Origin: Bacteroidales bacterium
GTDB taxonomy: Bacteria > Bacteroidota > Bacteroidia > Bacteroidales > NBLH01
DNA length: 19,584 nt
Reading direction: 5' to 3'
NCBI GenBank assembly: GCA_021647685.1
Contig: JAKIUH010000030.1
Location: forward strand, 1-19,584
The notes under the pieces are model-generated. The model searched no databases. It was given only the letters and a program-made list of their open reading frames with translations, and was not told the origin of the DNA. Below are positions 14,182 through 19,584 of the stretch, piece by piece. Each line of letters begins with the position of its first letter. Within the stretch, counting starts at the first letter, position 1. A program made the translations under genes and the position numbers.

Positions 14182-15000
14182 ATGATTGAAAATTACAGAA
14201 AACTTGTAGAAAAAGCATGGGAAGATAATTCCCTACTCGAAGAGCAAGAAATACAAACTGCTATACGGGAAGTAATTGAATTAATGGATAAAGGAAAATT
14301 ACGTGTAGATGAACCTGTTCAAAACGGTTGGCAAGTTAATGAATGGGTAAAAAAAGCAACAATCTTATATTTCCCGATACAAAAAATGGAAGTTATGGAT
14401 GCCGGTATTTTAGAATTTCACGATAAAATGAAATTAAAAACCGGCTATAAAGAACTGGGTATCCGTGTAGTTCCTCACGCCGTAGCTCGTTACGGTGCCT
14501 ATATTTCAAGTGGAGTAATCATGATGCCTTCCTATGTAAATATCGGGGCTTATGTTGATGAAGGGACAATGGTTGATACTTGGGCAACAGTAGGTTCATG
14601 TGCACAAATAGGAAAGAATGTTCATTTAAGCGGCGGCGTTGGTATTGGTGGTGTTTTAGAACCTGTACAGGCAGCACCGGTAATTATCGAAGATAATTGT
14701 TTTATCGGTTCGCGCTGTATTGTTGTTGAAGGTGTCCGGGTAGAAAAAGAAGCGGTTCTCGGTGCCAATGTGGTACTTACCAAATCAACCAAAATAATTG
14801 ATGTTACCGGTAATGAGCCGGTAGAGTACAGAGGAATTGTTCCTGCGCGTTCGGTAGTTATTCCCGGAAGTATTAAAAAACAATTTCCTGCAGGAGAGTT
14901 TCAAGTGCCTGCTGCATTAATTATTGGTAAACGCAAAGCATCAACCAATTTAAAGACTTCTTTGAATGATGCTTTACGCGAATATAATGTAGCTGTATAA
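14182..15000 (+). CDS. dapD: 2,3,4,5-tetrahydropyridine-2,6-dicarboxylate N-succinyltransferase
   Basis: A 272-residue cytoplasmic enzyme of the succinylase branch of lysine and meso-diaminopimelate synthesis; it transfers succinyl from succinyl-CoA to tetrahydrodipicolinate. The N-terminal helical domain (about 1-95, IENYRKLVEKAWED) is followed by a left-handed beta-helix of hexapeptide repeats (about 96-205). These include VVPHAVARYGAYISSGVIMMPSYVNIGAYVDEGTMVD with the usual family order, GSCAQIGKNVHLSGGVGIGGVLEP, and IEDNCFIGSRCIVVEGVRV. The C-terminal part binds CoA and ends with KRKASTNLKTSLNDALREY. Length and motifs match complete DapD. The gene has its own promoter and no other dap gene beside it. 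The branch product feeds peptidoglycan, in line with the usual Gram-negative wall. Confidence 0.96.
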   Translation: MIENYRKLVEKAWEDNSLLEEQEIQTAIREVIELMDKGKLRVDEPVQNGWQVNEWVKKATILYFPIQKMEVMDAGILEFHDKMKLKTGYKELGIRVVPHAVARYGAYISSGVIMMPSYVNIGAYVDEGTMVDTWATVGSCAQIGKNVHLSGGVGIGGVLEPVQAAPVIIEDNCFIGSRCIVVEGVRVEKEAVLGANVVLTKSTKIIDVTGNEPVEYRGIVPARSVVIPGSIKKQFPAGEFQVPAALIIGKRKASTNLKTSLNDALREYNVAV

Positions 15001-15016
15001 GTTTTTTTACAAAAGG

Positions 15017-15034
15017 TATAATACTTGTATTATA
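15017..15034. repeat. Hairpin TATAATAC-TT-GTATTATA after dapD
   Basis: Perfect 8-base arms with a 2-base loop begin 17 bases after the dapD stop and overlap the predicted -7 element of the next gene at 15031. It could be a weak terminator or an operator; no T-run follows directly. Confidence 0.35.
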
Positions 15035-15079
15035 TTTGCAAACAAAAATTCAGGACAGATTAATCAAAGTATCTGTCCT
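15031..15079 (+). promoter_or_regulatory. Putative promoter and 5' leader hairpin of the glycosyltransferase gene
   Basis: TATATTTGC (15031-15039) is an exact match to the Bacteroidota -7 consensus. Starting near 15045, the transcript would open almost at once into a perfect 9-base-pair hairpin, AGGACAGAT (15052-15060), a 10-base loop, ATCTGTCCT (15071-15079). The hairpin is followed by AATTTTGTTG, so it could instead be an imperfect terminator for dapD. No -33 TTTG was found at the proper spacing. Confidence 0.4.
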
Positions 15080-15135
15080 AATTTTGTTGAAACAAATTTT
15101 AAATCAATATTGATTTTAATTACACAAAACCCTTA

Positions 15136-16176
15136 ATGCCCGAATTTTTAAAAAAGAAAATATTAGTTATTCAAACTGCTTTTATAGGTGATGCAATATT
15201 AGCAACATCGGTATTGGAAAAATTACATAAGAAATTTCCCTTTGCACAAATTGATTTTCTGGTACGAAAAGGAAATGAACCATTGTTTGCAGAACATCCT
15301 TTTGTTCATAAACTGTATGTTTGGAACAAAAAAGAGAATAAATACAGAAGCCTGCTAAAAATATTAAGCCAAATACGCAAAGAAGAATATCTGTATGTAA
15401 TTAATTTACAACGATATTTATCGACAGGTATATTAACTGTTTTTTCAGAAGCAACGGCAAAAATTGGTTTCGATAAAAATCCGCTTTCACGATTTTTTAC
15501 TAAGAAATTCAAACATGATATGAAAAGCGGAATACATGAAATTGAACGTAACCATCAATTAATAAAAGCCATAAGCGATGAAAATCCGGCAATGCCGCGT
15601 TTATACCCTTCTAAAAAGCAATTTGAAAAAGTAAAAAAATATAAAACTACAAACTACATAACTATTTCGCCGGCATCTGTATGGTTTACCAAACAACTAC
15701 CTGCAAAAACTTGGATTGGATTAATTAAAGAATTAGAAAAGGACTACAAAATATTTTTACTTGGAGGACCCGGTGATAAGGAATTATGTGAAAAAATACG
15801 TTTGCAAGCCGAAAGTCCGAAAACCTTTAATTTAGCAGGTAAACTTAGCCTGTTAGAATCGGCAGCACTCATGCAAGACGCAGTAATGAATTATACCAAC
15901 GATTCGGCACCTATGCACTTGGCTTCATCGATGAATGCACCGGTTACGGCGGTATATTGTTCTACAATTCCCGAATTTGGTTTTGGTCCTTTATCGGATG
16001 ATTCCTATATTGTGGAAACGGCTAAAGATTTAACTTGCCGCCCTTGCGGATTACACGGAAGACGCTCATGTCCGCAAAAACATTTTGACTGCGCCATGAG
16101 TATAAGCACCTACGGTTTATTATTTGGAATAAAAGACAGATTAAAAAATGCAGGAAGAAATAAAAAAAATGCTTGA
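15136..16176 (+). CDS. Glycosyltransferase family 9 (heptosyltransferase-like)
   Basis: A 346-residue cytoplasmic GT-B-fold glycosyltransferase of family 9, the family of ADP-heptose:LPS heptosyltransferases (WaaC/WaaF/WaaQ) that build the lipopolysaccharide inner core. The N-terminal domain opens with KILVIQTAFIGDAILATSVLEKL (about 8-30). The C-terminal nucleotide-sugar domain shows TISPASVWFTKQLP (176-189), IFLLGGPGDKELC (206-218) and the conserved NDSAPMHLASSMNAPVTAVY (255-274), where D256 and H261 are the typical donor-site residues. A cysteine-rich end, C301-x-x-C304 with C312 and C319, is common in Bacteroidota members. The donor sugar cannot be read; heptose is the default for the family. 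The stop overlaps the next gene by 29 bases, so the two are co-translated. Confidence 0.88.
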   Translation: MPEFLKKKILVIQTAFIGDAILATSVLEKLHKKFPFAQIDFLVRKGNEPLFAEHPFVHKLYVWNKKENKYRSLLKILSQIRKEEYLYVINLQRYLSTGILTVFSEATAKIGFDKNPLSRFFTKKFKHDMKSGIHEIERNHQLIKAISDENPAMPRLYPSKKQFEKVKKYKTTNYITISPASVWFTKQLPAKTWIGLIKELEKDYKIFLLGGPGDKELCEKIRLQAESPKTFNLAGKLSLLESAALMQDAVMNYTNDSAPMHLASSMNAPVTAVYCSTIPEFGFGPLSDDSYIVETAKDLTCRPCGLHGRRSCPQKHFDCAMSISTYGLLFGIKDRLKNAGRNKKNA

Positions 16177-16711
16177 TGTTTTATACTCCGGCGGAATAAT
16201 TTTGTATCCTACGGATACAATCTGGGGAATAGGTTGTGATGCAAGCAATGAAAAAGCAGTCCAAAAAATTTACAATCTAAAAAAACGGGCGGACAGCAAG
16301 TCAATGCTTGTATTAATAGATGATGCTACACGCATACCTTCTTATATTGATGAAATGCCCGAAATAGCATGGGACTTGATTGAATTGAGCGAAAAACCAT
16401 TAACCATAATTTACCCTGCTGCAAAAAATCTGGCAAAAAACCTGATTGCCGAAGATGGAAGCATCGGAATACGCGTTTCGCGTGATGAATTTACATGCGA
16501 ACTCATTCGCCGTTTTAAACGTCCCATAGTTTCAACATCAGCAAATATTTCAGGACAAAAATCACCTGCATTTTTCGATGAAATCAGCGATGAAATAAAA
16601 TCTTCAGTCGATTACATAGTAAATTACCGCCAAAAAGATACATCAATGGCAAGTCCATCATCAATAATCAAATTGGGAGTTAATGGCGAAATAAAAATTA
16701 TACGCGAATAA
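16148..16711 (+). CDS. YrdC/Sua5-type threonylcarbamoyl-AMP synthase family protein
   Basis: A 187-residue YrdC-domain protein. Family marks are ILYPTDTIWGIGCDA (18-32), the KKRADSKSM basic patch (45-53) that binds ATP and carbonate/threonine, GIRVS (107-111) and STSANISGQKSPA (129-141). Enzymes of this family make threonylcarbamoyl-AMP for the t6A37 modification of ANN-decoding tRNAs. At 187 residues it lacks the extra C-terminal domain of Sua5 and is the short TsaC/YciO form; whether it is the genuine TsaC or the YciO paralogue cannot be decided here. The start at 16148 (MQEEIKKMLDVL) keeps the usual N-terminal helix; an internal ATG at 16169 would remove it. It overlaps the glycosyltransferase gene by 29 bases, an arrangement that suggests coupled translation but not a shared pathway. 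Confidence 0.88.
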   Translation: MQEEIKKMLDVLYSGGIILYPTDTIWGIGCDASNEKAVQKIYNLKKRADSKSMLVLIDDATRIPSYIDEMPEIAWDLIELSEKPLTIIYPAAKNLAKNLIAEDGSIGIRVSRDEFTCELIRRFKRPIVSTSANISGQKSPAFFDEISDEIKSSVDYIVNYRQKDTSMASPSSIIKLGVNGEIKIIRE

Positions 16712-16790
16712 AGTTGAAATTTTTATAATCATATAGTGTTGGCAATCTGCACAAAACAATGTTTCAACCATGATTCAGGAATAAAGACAG

Positions 16791-16827
16791 GGTGCTGAGC
16801 GCCGTACCACAGGTCTCCTGACCTGTG
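16791..16827. repeat. GC-rich REP-like double hairpin
   Basis: Two hairpins stand side by side: GGTGC-TGA-GCGCC (16791-16803, one G-U pair) and CACAGGTC-TCCT-GACCTGTG (16808-16827, perfect 8-base arms). The segment is clearly richer in G and C than the AT-rich surroundings, and no T-run follows, so it is unlike a terminator. It resembles REP-type palindromes dispersed in bacterial genomes. It sits in the 259-base gap between the YrdC gene and the carboxyltransferase gene. Confidence 0.55.
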
Positions 16828-16922
16828 ATTGTTTAAACTTTTAGTTACAACCGGACTTCATAAAATTTAGTACAATTTTCCTGATACCATAAGTTGATTT
16901 TTTTATCAAAGTAAATATTTTA

Positions 16923-16931
16923 TATATTTAC
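16923..16931 (+). promoter_or_regulatory. Possible -7 element of the carboxyltransferase gene
   Basis: TATATTTAC is one base from TAnnTTTGC and lies 39 bases before the start. The same 9-mer occurs upstream of susC at 7810-7818. No -33 element at the usual spacing was found, so support is weak. Confidence 0.3.
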
Positions 16932-16970
16932 AATCTTGAATTTGTTCAAAAAACCTAAAACCAAACTGAA

Positions 16971-18518
16971 ATGTCATCAAAAAAGAAATTTGAATTACTG
17001 GATAAAAAAATACAAGAAGCACTAAAAGGCGGTGGAGAAAAACGTATAGAAGCACAACATAAACGCGGAAAATTAACAGCCCGTGAACGATTGGATATTT
17101 TGTTGGATAAAGGCTCTTTTCAAGAACTGGGAATGTTTGTAACACACCGTTCACACGATTTTAATCTTGATAAAGAAAAATATCCGGGTGATGGAGTAGT
17201 AACCGGCTACGGAACCATTAACGGACGCTTGGTTTATGTTTTTTCACAAGATTTTACAGTATTTGGCGGTTCACTTGCCGAAGCTCATGCTGAAAAAATT
17301 GTAAAAATTATGGATTTAGCCATGAAAAACGGAGCACCTGTTATCGGCTTAAATGATTCCGGCGGTGCACGTATTCAGGAAGGTGTTGTATCCTTGGGGG
17401 GGTATGCCGATATTTTTTACCGGAACACATTGGCTTCGGGGGTAGTACCACAATTATCAGCAATTCTGGGTCCCTGTGCAGGAGGAGCGGTTTACTCACC
17501 GGCAATTACCGATTTTAATTTTATGGTAGCCAATACTTCGTATATGTTTGTTACCGGACCTAATGTGGTAAAAACCGTTACTCATGAGGAAGTCAGCTCG
17601 GAAGAACTCGGAGGAGCATTTACTCATGCCTCTAAATCAGGAGTAGCACATTTTGTAGGTAATAACGAAGTAGAAACTTTAAATCAGATAAAACAGGCAC
17701 TGAGTTACATGCCGCAAAATTGCGAAGAACTGCCACCGGAGACAGAATATACACCCACTGATGAAATCCGTAAAGAGTTAAACGACATTGTTCCTGAAAA
17801 CCCCAACCAACCTTATGATATTAAAGACGTTATTTGTAATGTTGTAGATAAAGAAAGTTTTTTTGAAGTACATAAAGATTTTGCCGAGAATATAGTAATT
17901 GGTTTTGCACGTTTGGCAGGAAAAAGTATAGGAATAATTGCCAACCAACCGGCTTATCTGGCAGGTGTTTTGGATATAAATTCATCGAAAAAAGCGGCAC
18001 GTTTTGTACGCTTTTGCGATGCTTTTAATATTCCTTTGCTTGTTTTTGAAGATGTACCGGGCTTTTTACCGGGAACAGACCAAGAATGGAATGCTATTAT
18101 TACCAACGGTGCAAAACTTCTTTATGCTTTTTCGGAAGCAACAGTACCGCGCATTACGGTCATCACAAGAAAAGCCTATGGTGGAGCTTATGATGTAATG
18201 AACTCAAAACACATTGGTGCCGATTTGAATTTTGCCTGGCCAACTGCCGAAATTGCCGTAATGGGAGCAAAAGGTGCTGCCGAAATAATCTTCCGTAAAG
18301 AAATAAAAGCAGCCAAAAATCCGGAAGAAAAACTTAAAGAAAAAGAAGCTGAATATATTGCCATGTTTGCACATCCCTACAAAGCAGCAGAACGCGGTTA
18401 TATTGATGAAGTTATAAAACCGGAGCAAACACGTGAACGGCTTATACGCGGTTTTAAAATGCTTGAAAATAAAGTTGACAAATTACCGAAGAAAAAACAC
18501 GGAAATATTCCTTTGTAA
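16971..18518 (+). CDS. Acyl-CoA carboxylase / methylmalonyl-CoA decarboxylase carboxyltransferase subunit
   Basis: A 515-residue carboxyltransferase of the PccB/MmdA family, moving CO2 between carboxybiotin and an acyl-CoA (propionyl-CoA to methylmalonyl-CoA, or the reverse). The N-terminal crotonase-like domain has KLTARERLDILLDKGSF (34-50), SQDFTVFGGSLAEAHAEK (92-109), LNDSGGARIQEGV (127-139) and the oxyanion-hole segment GPCAGGAVYSPA (167-178). The C-terminal domain has FEDVPGFLPGTDQEW (359-373), AKLLYAFSEATVP (381-393), TRKAYGGAYDVM (399-410) and AWPTAEIAVMGAKGAAEI (422-439). It is complete. The biotin carrier, biotin carboxylase, or the membrane MmdB partner are not adjacent, so PccB and MmdA cannot be separated here. 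In Bacteroidota this step belongs to the succinate-propionate route. The downstream neighbour mutL converges. Confidence 0.93.
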   Translation: MSSKKKFELLDKKIQEALKGGGEKRIEAQHKRGKLTARERLDILLDKGSFQELGMFVTHRSHDFNLDKEKYPGDGVVTGYGTINGRLVYVFSQDFTVFGGSLAEAHAEKIVKIMDLAMKNGAPVIGLNDSGGARIQEGVVSLGGYADIFYRNTLASGVVPQLSAILGPCAGGAVYSPAITDFNFMVANTSYMFVTGPNVVKTVTHEEVSSEELGGAFTHASKSGVAHFVGNNEVETLNQIKQALSYMPQNCEELPPETEYTPTDEIRKELNDIVPENPNQPYDIKDVICNVVDKESFFEVHKDFAENIVIGFARLAGKSIGIIANQPAYLAGVLDINSSKKAARFVRFCDAFNIPLLVFEDVPGFLPGTDQEWNAIITNGAKLLYAFSEATVPRITVITRKAYGGAYDVMNSKHIGADLNFAWPTAEIAVMGAKGAAEIIFRKEIKAAKNPEEKLKEKEAEYIAMFAHPYKAAERGYIDEVIKPEQTRERLIRGFKMLENKVDKLPKKKHGNIPL

Positions 18519-18545
18519 GAATTGGCTTAGGCAAATCATTACAAG

Positions 18546-19584
18546 TTAAAACATATTATCCAATTCCTCAATTTTTAGGATTTTAATAATATTTTTTCCG
18601 GTTGGTGAGTGGTTTGGGATACTGCAAGTAAACAGTATATCAATTAATTCACGCATTTCAATACTTGTAAGCTCCGGTTGATAACCGCTAACTGCAGCTT
18701 TTGCCATAGAAATGGCTATTTTTTCATGAACTTCTTGTTCAATATTACCTTCGGTAATTTTATAGCTTTCCAAAAACTGTGTAATTACCTCTACAGGGTC
18801 TAAATGTTCAAAAAATGAAGGACTTGCATTAATTACAAATGAATTTTTTCCAAATTTTTGAATATCAAAACCTATTTTTTTAAGTGATTCACTAATTTCG
18901 AGTAAAACATTTGCATTTTCAACATCTAAATTTAAGCTTACAGGAAATAAACTTACTTGCGAAACGGCTTGCTGATTCTGTAAATTAGCTAAAAACTGTT
19001 CGTATAAAATACGTTCTTGTGCGCGGCGTTTGTGGATTATCATTAAACCCGATTTAACTGTGGTAACAATATATTTATTTTTCAACAAAAATATATTTTC
19101 CGAATTATTGTTAAATTCCTGATGATTTTGCCCTGATTGATTAAACAGTTGCTGCTGCTTAGCTTGCCCGTTCAATAAACCATCGTACAAACTTTCCCAA
19201 TTTTCAGGAATTTTTTCTTTCTGAAAATTTAAAGATGAATTATTTGAAACAGTACCTGAACTTCCTTCATTCTCCAATTCAAAAGGATTATAGTTGGGAT
19301 TAATATCCACTCCCGGCGTATTTAACGGTGTATCTTTTGTTAAAACAGGAATATCAACAGCTCCTTCTTGGTCAAAATCAATAGAATAGGCAACATTGTA
19401 TTTACCGAGTGCCTCTTTAACCGCAGCACGTATCATTTGAAAAACTGCAGGCGAGTCTTCAAATTTAATTTCGGTTTTTGTTGGGTGAATATTTATATCA
19501 ATACGCGCAGGATCAATATCAAAATACAAAAAATAACTGGCTTGTGTATCGGGCGGGATAATATTGTCGTATGCCATCATCACG
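18546..19584 (-). CDS. mutL: DNA mismatch repair protein MutL (5' part missing at window edge)
   Basis: The frame is open to the right edge. The first codon inside the frame (GTG, 19583-19581) is an internal valine, so the ATPase domain lies beyond the window. Present are the end of the N-terminal transducer domain (DIDPARIDINIHPTKTEIKFED), a low-complexity Asn/Gln/Ser-rich linker (visible residues about 90-165), and the C-terminal dimerisation domain to the stop at 18546. MutL couples MutS mismatch recognition to strand removal. At the position of the endonuclease motif DQHA-x2-E-x4-E this protein reads HKRR-AQ-E-RILY-E (visible residues 184-195), so the first metal-binding Asp is replaced. 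The late motif region reads CSIPNHSPTGK instead of a CPHGRP-like sequence. It converges with the carboxyltransferase gene across 27 bases with no obvious terminator. Confidence 0.93.
   Translation of the reverse strand, partial: VMMAYDNIIPPDTQASYFLYFDIDPARIDINIHPTKTEIKFEDSPAVFQMIRAAVKEALGKYNVAYSIDFDQEGAVDIPVLTKDTPLNTPGVDINPNYNPFELENEGSSGTVSNNSSLNFQKEKIPENWESLYDGLLNGQAKQQQLFNQSGQNHQEFNNNSENIFLLKNKYIVTTVKSGLMIIHKRRAQERILYEQFLANLQNQQAVSQVSLFPVSLNLDVENANVLLEISESLKKIGFDIQKFGKNSFVINASPSFFEHLDPVEVITQFLESYKITEGNIEQEVHEKIAISMAKAAVSGYQPELTSIEMRELIDILFTCSIPNHSPTGKNIIKILKIEELDNMF

Noticed and set aside
16808..16827. Intrinsic terminator of the YrdC gene
   Set aside because: The hairpin is strong but is followed by ATTGTTTAAAC rather than a T-run, and lies about 100 bases beyond the stop.
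16906..17154. Minus-strand open frame of 82 codons at the start of the carboxyltransferase gene
   Set aside because: It is a shadow of a strongly recognised gene; its hydrophobic appearance comes from the reverse of Lys/Glu-rich codons.

Overview
The window is AT-rich and reads as a member of the Bacteroidota, probably the Bacteroidia. The evidence is a SusC/SusD pair, lipoproteins with short lipoboxes, a DUF2147 protein, a Bacteroidota-type PPDK N-terminus, and repeated promoter -7 elements of the TAnnTTTG type with little Shine-Dalgarno signal. The first ~740 bases do not fit. They encode the C-terminus of a proteobacterial (Desulfobacterota-like) RNase G and the start of a membrane-anchored protein, joined in frame to the N-terminus of a Bacteroidota pyruvate phosphate dikinase. 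An assembly chimera at a contig end is the likeliest explanation.

Layout. 1-740: foreign segment (M23-like protein start, RNase G tail). 740-1342: ppdK N-terminus, minus strand. 1632-4007: soluble hybrid sensor histidine kinase with three PAS-like regions. 4201-5420: a molybdate pair, the binding lipoprotein ModA and a double Mop/TOBE protein, with no permease or ATPase genes beside them. 5787-6242: small exported DUF2147 protein. It converges with an M19 dipeptidase carrying a Tat-like signal (6310-7563), and the two share a bidirectional terminator. 7564-7979: divergent regulatory region with palindromes and direct repeats. 7980-12978: susC-susD operon closed by a strong terminator. 13042-13181: a MITE-like element lying directly upstream of a phosphodiester glycosidase lipoprotein (13193-14023). 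14182-15000: dapD (lysine/diaminopimelate synthesis). 15136-16711: family 9 glycosyltransferase overlapping a YrdC/Sua5-type gene. 16791-16827: GC-rich REP-like palindrome. 16971-18518: carboxyltransferase subunit of an acyl-CoA carboxylase or methylmalonyl-CoA decarboxylase. 18546-19584: C-terminal part of mutL, cut by the window edge.

How the genes relate. SusC/SusD would import an oligomeric nutrient across the outer membrane. The divergent dipeptidase and the downstream phosphodiester glycosidase are possible processing enzymes, but no glycoside hydrolase or dedicated regulator is present, so the substrate is unknown. The remaining genes are housekeeping or metabolic and look independently regulated. 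No tRNA, rRNA, CRISPR array, prophage or complete insertion sequence was seen. No convincing new multi-gene system was found. The most notable items are the chimeric junction, two related MITE-like elements, the REP-like palindrome, the SusCD intergenic control region, and the isolated ModA-Mop pair.
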